Source: Pelagibacterales bacterium SAG-MED10
GTDB lineage: Bacteria; Pseudomonadota; Alphaproteobacteria; Pelagibacterales; Pelagibacteraceae
NCBI GenBank assembly: GCA_014654235.1
Contig: JACWDH010000003.1
Span: forward strand, 1-49,116
Reading direction: 5' to 3'
DNA: 49,116 nt
In this document: positions 25,797 to 34,758 of the stretch, one piece after another
How the letters are laid out: the number at the start of each line of letters is the position of its first letter
Numbering within the stretch: the stretch's first letter is position 1
Position numbers and translations under genes: made by a program
Notes under the pieces: model-generated
What the model saw: only the letters and a program-made list of their open reading frames with translations
What the model was told of the DNA's origin: nothing
Databases searched by the model: none

Positions 25797-26774
25797 TTAT
25801 TTTGCTAAACCTAAACTTACAAGAGCAGCTCTAGCTTCCTTGTAAATTTTCTTGATTTCAGCGTCCCAGGCAGCCGAACCAGCTACACTTGATGCATCAA
25901 GACCTGCTCCAGTCAAATAGTTTTGATATACTGGATGAGCCATTGCTTTTAAAAAACCTTTTTCAAGTTTTGCAATTGTTTCGGGTGGTGTTCCTTTAAG
26001 AACGACAACTCCTCTAACTGTTGCAAAAGACGCATTGATACCTTTTTCTTTTAAGGTTGGAGTATCTGGTAAAGCAGAAAGTCTCTCATCAGCCATCACA
26101 GCTAATACTCTTAATTCTCCACTTTCTAATTGATCTTTACCTTCATCCAAATTTAAACCTGCAGCATCTATTTGAGCTCCTACCAAGTTGGTCATAATTG
26201 CTCCCCCACCTTCAAATGGTACAAAAGCAATTTTTGTTTTTGCTTCTCTTGCAAAAATCAAACCTGAAATATGGTCAACACTTCCAACGTTTGTTCCACC
26301 ATATTTAATAGGTTTTTTATTACCTGCTTTTATAAGATCCTCAATTGTTTTGTATGGGCTTTTAGCATTTACAAAAATTACAATTGGATCAACTGTAGTT
26401 CTTGCAACACCAACAAAATCATCAATATCTAATGCAGCACCACCTCTTGCCATTCTAAATAAATGTGTTGGCGTAATTGCTAAAACAGTATGTCCATCTC
26501 TTGGCTTGGATTTGACATACGACATTGCCTTATTACCTCCATCACCTTTCTTAGGTGTGATGTAAGCATTATTTTTTAGATTTTTTCTTGTTCTAATTAA
26601 TAACATTCTAGCTGTGGTATCAGTTCCACCACCTAAACCAGCATGTGTAACTACTTCAATTGGCTTTGAAGGGAATTCTTCTGCAACAGCGGTAGTTGCA
26701 ACTTGTCCTAAACCTATAAATGAAGTGATTATTAATGCAAAACTAAGAAATAAACTTTGTATTTTTTTAATCAT
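25797..26774 (-). CDS. tctC: Tripartite tricarboxylate transporter binding protein TctC (system 2)
   Basis: Periplasmic binding protein of 325 residues. I chose the ATG at 26774 since AGAGGAA lies seven bases before it; an ATG at 26789 is in front but without a site. The signal peptide ends near AVAEEFPSKP, where the EFPSKPIEVVTHAGLGGGTDT glycine loop of TctC starts. Other signatures are GGTNVGSVDHISGLIFA and PDTPTLKEKGINA. Confidence 0.9.
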   Translation of the reverse strand: MIKKIQSLFLSFALIITSFIGLGQVATTAVAEEFPSKPIEVVTHAGLGGGTDTTARMLLIRTRKNLKNNAYITPKKGDGGNKAMSYVKSKPRDGHTVLAITPTHLFRMARGGAALDIDDFVGVARTTVDPIVIFVNAKSPYKTIEDLIKAGNKKPIKYGGTNVGSVDHISGLIFAREAKTKIAFVPFEGGGAIMTNLVGAQIDAAGLNLDEGKDQLESGELRVLAVMADERLSALPDTPTLKEKGINASFATVRGVVVLKGTPPETIAKLEKGFLKAMAHPVYQNYLTGAGLDASSVAGSAAWDAEIKKIYKEARAALVSLGLAK

Positions 26775-26888
26775 TTTTATTCCTCTCATTATTTAAGGTT
26801 GGAATTAAATCTTAATCAAAGTTTAGTGTCAAATTTAATAGCTTGAGTGATTATTGTGTCACAGCCTAAATATATAACAGTGCTATAT

Positions 26889-27839
26889 TCAAGTGATTAT
26901 ATTCAATGGTAATAATATCTTTTCAAATACTTTATTTGCTGAAAGTTTTGACAGATCACTTACTTGAATAGCTTTAAAGTTTTCTCTCTCTATACTAACC
27001 TTATGTGGTGTAGTATGAGCTCCAAATAAAGCTAATCCTTTAACACCTAAATGTGCAGATATGTGAGCCGGTCCTGTATCATTAGCAATTACAAAAGAAC
27101 TATCTTTAATTAATGAAGTAAGCTGTGAAATATCTAGTGCCTTGCCATTATCTAAAACACAAAGCGCATTTATTTTTGATGCTTCATTAATTTCATTTGG
27201 TCCAGGTGCTATAACCACTTTAAACTTTTTTTCTATTTTTTCATTAATCATAGAAATCAAATCATTATAATAAGGCCATTTCTTAGAAGTTAAATGAGGA
27301 GAGCAAAAAGGAAAAAGAACTATGTAATTATCAAGTTCATAATAATTCTTTATTTTAGAGATATCAGTTACACTCCATGAAAAATCAGGTTTAGCTGTAT
27401 ATGATGTTTTTACTCCTGAATTTTTAAGTTGAAGATCAAATCTTTCTAACACAGAGTCTTTATCAAAATCCAGCTTAGTAGTCCCCTCTGGTAAAGTGGT
27501 TTCAGTTGACGACCATATTTCCTTACCAACTTTAGGGAATAGAATTTTTTTATAAAAAGAAGTTCTGCTTGAATTTTGAAGATCAAAAACTTTGGAAAAA
27601 CTATGTTTTTTAATTTCTTTCATTAATGAATATAAATAAATAAGATTTAATCTTGATAGTCGCTTATCTAAAATTACATTTGAAATATTAGGATTTTTTT
27701 TAAAAAGGTCATAATAAGGTTTTGTTGTTAACAAATGAATCTGATCGTCTGGGTGATTTTCAGAAATATCTTGAATTGCTCCACAAGCTTGAGCTATATC
27801 TCCCAAAGAGCCATGTTTAATAATTAAAATATTAGACAT
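26889..27839 (-). CDS. Glycosyltransferase family 9 (heptosyltransferase-like)
   Basis: GT-B fold enzyme of 316 residues resembling ADP-heptose:LPS heptosyltransferases. The N-terminus ILIIKHGSLGDIAQACGAIQ is the GT9 signature; the C-terminal half has the donor-site FVIANDTGPAHISAHLG and ALFGAHTTPHKVS. It would add a sugar to the LPS core. It is divergent from a DUF6165 gene with a 32-bp gap. Confidence 0.9.
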   Translation of the reverse strand: MSNILIIKHGSLGDIAQACGAIQDISENHPDDQIHLLTTKPYYDLFKKNPNISNVILDKRLSRLNLIYLYSLMKEIKKHSFSKVFDLQNSSRTSFYKKILFPKVGKEIWSSTETTLPEGTTKLDFDKDSVLERFDLQLKNSGVKTSYTAKPDFSWSVTDISKIKNYYELDNYIVLFPFCSPHLTSKKWPYYNDLISMINEKIEKKFKVVIAPGPNEINEASKINALCVLDNGKALDISQLTSLIKDSSFVIANDTGPAHISAHLGVKGLALFGAHTTPHKVSIERENFKAIQVSDLSKLSANKVFEKILLPLNIIT

Positions 27840-27871
27840 ATTTAAAACAACTTAACATAGTATATTTATTT

Positions 27872-28261
27872 ATGAATAAAATTCTGGTTGAAGTATCTGT
27901 TGGTGAGCTGTTGGATAAAATTTCAATTTTAGAAATTAAACAAGATAAAATTAAAGATCCTGAAAAACTTAAATTTATCAAAGATGAGCATTCAATCCTT
28001 AACGATCAATTAAATAAAAATTTTAAATCTGATGAAAAAATAAATAATCTTTTTTCTTCATTAAAAGAGATCAACGCAAAACTTTGGGTGATTGAAGATG
28101 AAAAAAGACAATGTGAAAAAGATCAAAATTTCTCAGACAAATTTATTAAACTTTCAAGGGATGTACATTTTTTAAATGATGATCGAGCAAAAATTAAGCT
28201 AGAAATAAACAATTATACTGGCTCAAAAATCAAAGAGATCAAAGAATATACTAGCTATTAA
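27872..28261 (+). CDS. DUF6165 family coiled-coil protein
   Basis: A 129-residue charged, helical protein starting KILVEVSVGELLDKISILEIK, the pattern of DUF6165, whose genes are often near LPS or glycosyltransferase genes. Heptad-like Leu/Ile spacing covers most of its length, suggesting a coiled coil. Function unknown. It overlaps the stop of the convergent ABC permease by 11 bases. Confidence 0.75.
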   Translation: MNKILVEVSVGELLDKISILEIKQDKIKDPEKLKFIKDEHSILNDQLNKNFKSDEKINNLFSSLKEINAKLWVIEDEKRQCEKDQNFSDKFIKLSRDVHFLNDDRAKIKLEINNYTGSKIKEIKEYTSY

Positions 28262-28928
28262 AAGAATATTTTTTTTCTAAAAATTTAATCACATTGTGAA
28301 TAATAAAAGTCATAAATAAGTATATTCCACCGGCAACAATAAATACCTCAATTGGCTTAAATGTGGTTGATATTATATATTTTGCAACACCAGTTAAATC
28401 CATTAACGTTACTGTACTTGCTAGTGATGTCCCTTTCATCATTAGTATAATTTCATTTCCGTAGGCTGGAAGAGATTGTCTAATAGCAATTGGAATTTGT
28501 ATTTTATAAAAAATAATTTTATTAGATATCCCTAAACTTTTACCAGCCTCAATTATTCCAGGTTTAATAGTTTGAAACGCAGATCTTAATATTTCAGATG
28601 TATAGGCGCCTGTATTTAAAGTAAAAGCTATAATTGCACACCAATAAGGTTCTTTTAAAATAACCCACAAAAATGTTGACCTTAAATATTCAATTTGTCC
28701 TAATCCAAAATAAATTATGAAAATTTGAACTAGTAAAGGAGTTCCTCTAAATAAATAAGAATATCCATAAGCAAACTTATTTATTAAAATATTTTTATTT
28801 AATCTTAAGATTGCAAATAAAAGCCCAATGATTAATCCAAAGAATAATGATGCCGACAATAATTTTAGAGTTACAACAGTTGCACCTAAAAGTTTAGGAA
28901 AACTAGTGAACATTAAATCAAAATCCAT
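28251..28928 (-). CDS. Polar amino-acid ABC transporter permease (HisM/ArtM-like)
   Basis: A 225-residue permease with five to six spans. YLFRGTPLLVQIFIIYFGLG and the EAA loop EAGKSLGISNKIIFYKIQIP followed by ALPAYGNEIILMMKGTSLAS-like sequence (SLPAYGNEIILMMKGTSLAS) are the family marks. It starts on the last base of the partner permease. No ATPase gene lies in this cluster. Confidence 0.9.
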   Translation of the reverse strand: MDFDLMFTSFPKLLGATVVTLKLLSASLFFGLIIGLLFAILRLNKNILINKFAYGYSYLFRGTPLLVQIFIIYFGLGQIEYLRSTFLWVILKEPYWCAIIAFTLNTGAYTSEILRSAFQTIKPGIIEAGKSLGISNKIIFYKIQIPIAIRQSLPAYGNEIILMMKGTSLASTVTLMDLTGVAKYIISTTFKPIEVFIVAGGIYLFMTFIIHNVIKFLEKKYSFNS

Positions 28929-29620
28929 TAATACCCCCTGCTGTATTTAATCTCTAATCTATTAATAATTTTCATACTGATATAAGTGAGCATCAGATAC
29001 AAAATTGCTGCAAAACAATAAAAGAATAGAGGATCTCTTGTAGAACCTGCTGCAATGTAGGACTGTCTCATAATTTCTACAAGTCCAGTTACAGAAATTA
29101 AAGATGTATCTTTTAAAGTAATTTGCCAAACATTACTTAAGTTTGGAATAGCTAGTCTTAACATTTGAGGTAAAATTATTTTATAAAACTGAGTAAATTT
29201 ATTAATTCCTAGAACCTTTGCAGCTTCAAACTGACCTTTATCGATTGACTGAATTGCACCTCTAAAAACCTCAGTTGAATAAGCTCCTGAAATTATTCCA
29301 ATTGCCACAGATCCAGTAATAAATGCATTTATTTCAATATATTCAAAATACCCAAAAATCGACGCAACATACATAATTGCACCGCTTCCTCCAAAAAAGA
29401 AAAGGTAGATGACTAAAAGCTCAGGAACACCACGAATAACGGTTGTGTAAAAATTTCCAATTAAATTTAAAGACTTAAATTTAGAGAGTTTTAAAGGTGT
29501 AAATATTAGTGCAAAGAAAAATCCTATAAACATTGCTGTAACAGAAACAGCTATAGTCATTAGGGTTGCGTAAAATAGTTCGTCACCCCAACCAGTTTTA
29601 CCAAATGCGAGAAGTTCCAT
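28928..29620 (-). CDS. Polar amino-acid ABC transporter permease (HisQ/ArtQ-like)
   Basis: A 230-residue permease pairing with the gene just downstream. TVIRGVPELLVIYLFFFGG and the EAA loop FEAAKVLGINKFTQFYKIILP identify the family. The gene is separated from the binding-protein gene by 44 bases that form a long hairpin. Confidence 0.9.
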   Translation of the reverse strand: MELLAFGKTGWGDELFYATLMTIAVSVTAMFIGFFFALIFTPLKLSKFKSLNLIGNFYTTVIRGVPELLVIYLFFFGGSGAIMYVASIFGYFEYIEINAFITGSVAIGIISGAYSTEVFRGAIQSIDKGQFEAAKVLGINKFTQFYKIILPQMLRLAIPNLSNVWQITLKDTSLISVTGLVEIMRQSYIAAGSTRDPLFFYCFAAILYLMLTYISMKIINRLEIKYSRGY

Positions 29621-29622
29621 AC

Positions 29623-29656
29623 AGATTGGCGACTATATATTATAGTCGCCAAATCT
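29623..29656 (-). promoter_or_regulatory. Long mRNA hairpin between binding-protein and permease genes
   Basis: AGATTGGCGACTATA (29623-29637) pairs with TATAGTCGCCAAATCT (29641-29656), a stem of about 15 bp with one bulged base and a very short loop. No U tract follows in the minus-strand message, so it more likely protects the 3' end of the binding-protein mRNA or slows ribosomes than terminates. It ends only a few bases before the permease ATG at 29620. Confidence 0.75.
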
Positions 29657-29664
29657 TAAATTAA

Positions 29665-30516
29665 TTACATCGATGCGTCGAAACCAAAGTGTTTAATAGC
29701 AAGTTTGCTAATAATTCCTTTTTTTCTAGCTGTATTTATTGCTTTATTGAAATCCTTTAAAAGTTTTGCATCTCGTTTTCCAATTGCATCATCTCCACCC
29801 TGTCTAATTCCAACACCAACACCATTGCCAAATGCACCACCTGAAAAAGTTGGTCCAACTAGAGTAACTGCTTCACCAGATTTGTCAGCATAGTCAGTAA
29901 ATGCAACCGCTGCAGCTAAAGCAACATCACATCTACCAGAAGTTAGATCAAGGTTAACTTCATCTTGTGTTTTGTAAGTTCTAACATTCACACTTCCTAC
30001 GTCACCTGACTCTAAAAAGTTTTGGTGAATAGTTCCTGTTTGAGTACAAACTGTTTTACCAGCAAGTGCACCTGTTAAAGTTTTAAGTGCTTTTTTGACA
30101 TCTGATCCACCCAAAGATAAGTTTATACCTTCTGGGGTATCAATACCCACTAAGCTTGAACCCTTCATTACCGCAAGTGAAGCAACTTCGTCTGCATAAC
30201 CTTGAGAAAAAGTAATTGTTTTTTGTCTTTCAGCAGTAATAGACATTCCTGCCATGATTGCATCGAATTTTCTCATTAAGAGAGCTGGAATCATTCCATC
30301 CCAATCTTGTTCAACGATTGTACATTCACGTTTCATGATCACACATAGTTCTTGAGCAAGCTCAACTTCGAAACCAATTAGATTACCTGATGCATCTTTT
30401 GAATTCCATGGAGGATAAGCTCCTTCAGTTCCTATTTTTATTTTGTCAGCGTAAACACTTCCGATAACAAAAAAAGAAGTAAGAACTGTTAAAATAGTCT
30501 TTTTAAATATATTCAT
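29665..30516 (-). CDS. Polar amino-acid ABC transporter binding protein
   Basis: Periplasmic binding protein (SBP family 3) of 283 residues. Signal peptide about 1-23 (ends GSVYA); mature start DKIKIGTEGAYPPWN is the family pattern, with SGNLIGFEVELAQELC, MIPALLMRKFDAIMAGMSIT and QGYADEVAS. Lysine/arginine/octopine- or histidine-type ligands are usual. Its expected ATPase is absent from the cluster and must be borrowed. Confidence 0.92.
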   Translation of the reverse strand: MNIFKKTILTVLTSFFVIGSVYADKIKIGTEGAYPPWNSKDASGNLIGFEVELAQELCVIMKRECTIVEQDWDGMIPALLMRKFDAIMAGMSITAERQKTITFSQGYADEVASLAVMKGSSLVGIDTPEGINLSLGGSDVKKALKTLTGALAGKTVCTQTGTIHQNFLESGDVGSVNVRTYKTQDEVNLDLTSGRCDVALAAAVAFTDYADKSGEAVTLVGPTFSGGAFGNGVGVGIRQGGDDAIGKRDAKLLKDFNKAINTARKKGIISKLAIKHFGFDASM

Positions 30517-30575
30517 TATTTTCTCCTTAATTTGGATATAATTATTTCACAAATTTTAATAATTAAAAAGAAAAA

Positions 30576-31616
30576 TCAATGGTTTATTGAAGAAGAGAAA
30601 TTCCAAGAACAATCAAAACTGGGTATGTAAACTCTTGATAATTTTGTGTTTCCAAAATTTTGATTAAAAACATTCAGCCAATTTTCAACCTGCTGTGGTT
30701 TTTTATCTTGGCTACCAACTTGTGCAGTGATAACTCCTTTTGGTTTTAAAATTCTAACTAACGAGTCCATATTCTTCGATGCTAGATCAATGCAAAATTG
30801 GTCATCATTTAAATCTACATAAATATGATCGTAAGTATCATCACTCACAGACTTAATGCTTTCAAAAGCGTCTCCCCAAACACACTTGACAGAATTTTTT
30901 TCAGTTGCTTTTTTTCCTATATCTCCAAGATGTTTATTGCACACATCAACAACCTCTGAATCTAATTCGTACCAATCAATAAAATTAAAATTTTTTGATA
31001 TGCATTCTCTTGCGACTCCCCCATCTCCACCACCGATAATAGCTGCTCTCTCATTTTTTTTATTTAGATTTAAGCCTGCTCCTACAAATGTTGAACTATA
31101 CAAATGTTCATCTGTAGTTGCTACTTGAATTTCGCCATCAATAAAAAGGGACTTTCCAAATTGCTCCAATTCTAAAATTTCAATATGTTGCCCTACTTTT
31201 GATTTAAAGTCCTCCAATACATCATTTACTACATATGATTTTTGTAGACCTGTTGAGCTGTAAATATCTGGATAAAGAGACTTAGTATCTCTATTAAATT
31301 CTTTTTTAACTATTCTTGTATGTTCAAACTCTTTTTTTATAATTTCCACTGCAACTGATGGATTTATTTTTCCACATGTAAAAAAATCAAAGCTAATAAT
31401 GCCTTTTTCTGGAAAAGTATGAAAGCTAATATGGCTCTCTGCTAATAAAGCTAAAATTGTAAAACCTTGCGGTTCAAATTTATATTTGGAAATATTAAGA
31501 ATGGTAACTTTGGCAGTTTTAGCTATATCATGAATTACTTTTTCAAAGAGGGAAGGATCATATTCTTTTGTGGTTCCAATAATGTCTAGAGTTATATGTT
31601 CTCCAACTTTAGTCAT
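30576..31616 (-). CDS. SpeD-SpeE fusion: S-adenosylmethionine decarboxylase / spermidine synthase
   Basis: Two enzymes in one 346-residue chain. Residues 1-115 are a bacterial class 1B AdoMet decarboxylase: the autocleavage site is LAESHISFHTFPE, with Ser61 expected to become the pyruvoyl group. Residues 125-346 are an aminopropyltransferase with SLFIDGEIQ, the IIGGGDGGVARE nucleotide-binding loop, YELDSEVVDVC and YVDLNDDQF. Such a fusion is known from Candidatus Pelagibacter and other bacteria. It makes decarboxylated AdoMet and passes it to putrescine or a related diamine, releasing methylthioadenosine. The aldolase gene ends three bases upstream, linking it to the MTA-salvage genes. Confidence 0.93.
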   Translation of the reverse strand: MTKVGEHITLDIIGTTKEYDPSLFEKVIHDIAKTAKVTILNISKYKFEPQGFTILALLAESHISFHTFPEKGIISFDFFTCGKINPSVAVEIIKKEFEHTRIVKKEFNRDTKSLYPDIYSSTGLQKSYVVNDVLEDFKSKVGQHIEILELEQFGKSLFIDGEIQVATTDEHLYSSTFVGAGLNLNKKNERAAIIGGGDGGVARECISKNFNFIDWYELDSEVVDVCNKHLGDIGKKATEKNSVKCVWGDAFESIKSVSDDTYDHIYVDLNDDQFCIDLASKNMDSLVRILKPKGVITAQVGSQDKKPQQVENWLNVFNQNFGNTKLSRVYIPSFDCSWNFSSSINH

Positions 31617-31619
31617 CTA

Positions 31620-32252
31620 TTATCCCTTCTTATAATTTTTTGCTTTGGATAAAACTTTGTTCATTTCTTTAAAAGAAAGTATTCTAGGTTTACCCAGTTT
31701 GAGACTGGTTATATACTGAAGGGATATATTTTCAACCTCTTCAGCTAACTCAAAAGCTTTTGACAAATTTTCTTCAAATGCGATTTGTCCATGATTTGCT
31801 ATTAAACAAGCTTTTCTATCCGTTAAAGCCTTCAAGATGTTTTTTGATAATTTTCGAGTTCCATAGGTTGCATAATTTGCACACTTGATGTCATGTCCTC
31901 CTGCCATTGCAACCATATAATGAAAAGGAGGAATTCCTTTTTTATGACAAGATACTGCTGTGGCATTTGTAGAGTGGGCATGAACAATTGCTTTTGCCTG
32001 TTTTTTACTATTATAGATATCTTGATGAAATTTCCATTCAGAAGATGGGCTCCCACTTTTCTCATCATAGATTCCATTAAGAGTTACAAAAACAATATCT
32101 TTATTTTTTAAGGACGAATACTTTTTTCCTGATGGTGTGATTAAAAAACCATTTTTGTACCTTAAAGAAATATTACCAGATCTTAATGCTGACAATTTTT
32201 TGGAATTCAACATTTTTGAATATTTTATTATTTCAGATCTTAAATTTTTCAT
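31620..32252 (-). CDS. Class II aldolase (L-fuculose-phosphate aldolase-like), probable MTA-salvage enzyme
   Basis: A 210-residue zinc aldolase. Zn ligands HAHS (His91, His93) and ANHG (His154) and the catalytic glutamate in PSSEWKFH (Glu72) are nearly at the positions of E. coli FucA (Glu73, His92, His94, His155). The SGNISLRYKNGFLITPSG and HYMVAMAGG segments also fit the fuculose-phosphate aldolase branch more than MtnB dehydratase. It overlaps mtnA by four bases, so methylthioribulose-1-phosphate is the likely substrate: cleavage to DHAP and methylthioacetaldehyde (as in the known DHAP shunt) is inferred; an MtnB role cannot be excluded. Confidence 0.8.
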   Translation of the reverse strand: MKNLRSEIIKYSKMLNSKKLSALRSGNISLRYKNGFLITPSGKKYSSLKNKDIVFVTLNGIYDEKSGSPSSEWKFHQDIYNSKKQAKAIVHAHSTNATAVSCHKKGIPPFHYMVAMAGGHDIKCANYATYGTRKLSKNILKALTDRKACLIANHGQIAFEENLSKAFELAEEVENISLQYITSLKLGKPRILSFKEMNKVLSKAKNYKKG

Positions 32253-33319
32253 TTAAATAATTTTTTTAAACTACTATAGGAGGCTTCAGAAATTCCTTTT
32301 TCAGTAATTAAACCTGTAACATATTTTGATGGTGTGACGTCAAAAGCTAAATTTAATGACTTACTTTTATTTGGATATATCAAAACTTTTTTAATTTCGT
32401 TATTTTCGTCAATTCCTTCTACATGTGATAATTCCTCTGAGTTTCTTTCCTCAATAGGAATATTTTTTGCATCTTTTATTTCCCAATCTATTGTTGAACT
32501 AGGTAAGGCTACATAAAATGGAATATTATTATCATAAGCTGCTAATGCTTTTAGATAAGTCCCAATTTTATTACAAACATCCCCATTAGATAATGTTCTA
32601 TCAGTTCCAACAATACACATATCTACTTCACCCCTTTGCATTAAAATACCACCGGTATTATCAGCAATAATTGTATTGGGTATCTCTTCTTCATTTAACT
32701 CATACGAAGTTAAATTCGCTCCTTGGTTTCTTGGTCTTGTTTCATCTACCCAAACATGAACAGGAATCCCTTTTTTATGAGCATGATATATTGGTGATGT
32801 TGCTGTTCCCCAATTAATAGTTGCTAACCAGCCCGCATTACAATGAGTTAGAATATTTACAGTACTTTTTTTCTTATTATATATTTCCTCAATTATTTTT
32901 AATCCATTAATACCTATATTTTCGCAATACTTTACATCTTCATCACATATTTCTTTAGCTTCTTTTAGAGCTATATCTAAAATTTGATCACTATTAATAC
33001 CAGATAATTTTTTCATCATGCGGTCTACTGCCCATTTTAAATTAATTGCAGTAGGTCTTGCTTGAGTTAATTCTTCTGCACTTTTTTTAACGAATTCAGG
33101 ATTATGATTTTCTTGGGTTGCCAGAGCTATTCCATAAGCTGCCGTCCCACCAATCAAAGGTGCACCTCTTACTTCCATTGTTTTAATTGCATGAACTGCG
33201 TCTTTTACAGTCTTAAGTTCTTTTATAGTAAATTTATGAGGAAGTTTGGTTTGATTAATTATTTTAACAACATTATTTTCATACCATATTGTTCTGTATT
33301 CTTTTCCGTCAATTCTCAT
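32249..33319 (-). CDS. mtnA: S-methyl-5-thioribose-1-phosphate isomerase
   Basis: Converts methylthioribose-1-phosphate to methylthioribulose-1-phosphate. The 356-residue protein has GAPLIGGTAAYGIAL, the catalytic cysteine in LTHCNAGWLAT, VDETRPRNQGANLTSYEL and the catalytic aspartate in VGTDRTLSNGDVCNKIGTY. These separate it from eIF2B-type relatives. It overlaps mtnP and the aldolase gene by four bases each, so all are translated together. Confidence 0.94.
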   Translation of the reverse strand: MRIDGKEYRTIWYENNVVKIINQTKLPHKFTIKELKTVKDAVHAIKTMEVRGAPLIGGTAAYGIALATQENHNPEFVKKSAEELTQARPTAINLKWAVDRMMKKLSGINSDQILDIALKEAKEICDEDVKYCENIGINGLKIIEEIYNKKKSTVNILTHCNAGWLATINWGTATSPIYHAHKKGIPVHVWVDETRPRNQGANLTSYELNEEEIPNTIIADNTGGILMQRGEVDMCIVGTDRTLSNGDVCNKIGTYLKALAAYDNNIPFYVALPSSTIDWEIKDAKNIPIEERNSEELSHVEGIDENNEIKKVLIYPNKSKSLNLAFDVTPSKYVTGLITEKGISEASYSSLKKLFK

Positions 33320-34188
33320 TTACTAAGAGCTCTCCCAGCAACGGTTTTGAGCTTTTCTATTGTCTTTTGGGTTCGTTTTTCTGGAGCAGTTATAATGGCT
33401 ACATCTAAGCAATTATTTGTAGGATCGTTTATATCTATATGATTTTCAAAATTATCTATTAAATTTTTAATCATCACTTTAGCTTTTTCAGCATTTCCTA
33501 ATAAAACTTTAATTACTTGTTGAACGTCAACATTTTCATGATCTGGATGCCAACAATCAAAATCCGTTACCATTGAGACAGATGCATATCTAATTTCAGC
33601 TTCTCTTGCTAACTTAGCCTCCGGCATATTTGTCATACCAATTACATCCGCTTTCCAGGATCGATATAAATTAGATTCAGCTAATGTTGAAAATTGAGGA
33701 CCCTCCATTACAACATAAGTTCCATTTCTTTGATAATCTATATTTGATTTTTTTATAGCATCTTCACATGCATTCATTAGACCATTAGAAGTTGGATGAG
33801 CCATTGAAACATGGGCTACAATTTCATCTTCAAAAAAAGTTTTTATTCTTGAAAAAGTTCTATCAATAAATTGATCAACTATTACAAATTTTCCTGGAGG
33901 TAAATCTTCCTTTAAAGAACCGACGGCAGAAACTGAAACAATATCTGTAACACCTAACTGTTTAAGTGCATCTATATTAGCTCTAAAATTAATATTAGAA
34001 GGAGAAATAAAATGTCCTCTACCATGTCTTGGTAAAAAATATACTTCCTTATTTTTATAATTTGTTTTTAAAATTTGATCTGAAGGATTTCCCCATGGTG
34101 TATTTACTTCAATTAATTCTCTTTCCTTGAATTCCTCAACATCGTAAAGACCACTTCCACCAATAATTGCTAATTTATTTGTTGTCAT
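33316..34188 (-). CDS. mtnP: 5'-methylthioadenosine phosphorylase
   Basis: Splits methylthioadenosine with phosphate into adenine and methylthioribose-1-phosphate. The 290-residue PNP-family protein has IIGGSGLYD at the start, FLPRHGRGHFISPSNINFRA, SVSAVGSLKEDLPPGKFV, and MTNMPEAKLAREAEIRYA; the DFDCW motif is typical of MTA phosphorylase rather than guanosine phosphorylase. It heads the mtnP-mtnA-aldolase-speDE operon, and 41 bases separate its start from divergent apt, whose enzyme recycles the adenine. Confidence 0.93.
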   Translation of the reverse strand: MTTNKLAIIGGSGLYDVEEFKERELIEVNTPWGNPSDQILKTNYKNKEVYFLPRHGRGHFISPSNINFRANIDALKQLGVTDIVSVSAVGSLKEDLPPGKFVIVDQFIDRTFSRIKTFFEDEIVAHVSMAHPTSNGLMNACEDAIKKSNIDYQRNGTYVVMEGPQFSTLAESNLYRSWKADVIGMTNMPEAKLAREAEIRYASVSMVTDFDCWHPDHENVDVQQVIKVLLGNAEKAKVMIKNLIDNFENHIDINDPTNNCLDVAIITAPEKRTQKTIEKLKTVAGRALSK

Positions 34189-34229
34189 AATTTAAAATTT
34201 ATTTATTTATACTTTTATAATTTACTATT

Positions 34230-34757
34230 ATGAATTTGAAAGATTTTATTAGATCTATTCCAGATTACCCTAAAAAAGGGATTTTATTTAGAGACATTAC
34301 TACACTGATTAAAGATGAAAATGCATTTGCTGAAACTATCAATCAAATAGTTGAAAGATCAAAGAAATATAATTTTACAAAAATTGGTGCAATAGAGTCG
34401 AGGGGATTTGTATTTGCTTCTGCAGTTTCTTATATTTTAAAAAAACCTTTTATTATGCTAAGAAAAAAAAATAAACTACCAGCTGATGTTCACTCTGTAG
34501 ATTTTGAGTTAGAATATGGAACGGCTACTATTGAAGTCCATAAAGACTCATTAAACGAAAATGATAGTGTTTTAATTATTGATGATTTAATTGCAACTGG
34601 AGGAACAGCAGAAGCAGCAGCAAAACTTGTAGAAATTTCAAATGGTAAAGTGGCAGCTTTCATATTTGTTATCAATTTATTTGATCTTGGTGGGTCAGAT
34701 AATTTAATTAAAAATGACTACAAAGTTGAAAATTTAATTGAATTTCCTGGGCATTAA
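34230..34757 (+). CDS. apt: Adenine phosphoribosyltransferase
   Basis: Makes AMP from adenine and PRPP. The 175-residue protein starts LKDFIRSIPDYPKKGILFRD, typical of Apt, has AIESRGFVFASAVSY and the PRPP loop VLIIDDLIATGGTAEAA. Divergent from the MTA-phosphorylase operon, so adenine from MTA is salvaged by a neighbour. Its stop codon is separated by one base from the end of a tRNA gene on the other strand. Confidence 0.94.
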   Translation: MNLKDFIRSIPDYPKKGILFRDITTLIKDENAFAETINQIVERSKKYNFTKIGAIESRGFVFASAVSYILKKPFIMLRKKNKLPADVHSVDFELEYGTATIEVHKDSLNENDSVLIIDDLIATGGTAEAAAKLVEISNGKVAAFIFVINLFDLGGSDNLIKNDYKVENLIEFPGH

Positions 34758-34758
34758 T

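Noticed and set aside
26845-26870. GTGA...TCAC inverted repeat upstream of tctC system 2 as an operator
   Set aside because: Arms are only four bases, which is expected by chance in this sequence.
31620-32252. Calling the aldolase MtnB
   Set aside because: Spacing of Glu72/His91/His93/His154 and the SGNIS and HYMVAMAGG segments fit FucA-type aldolases better; left as class II aldolase with both options stated.
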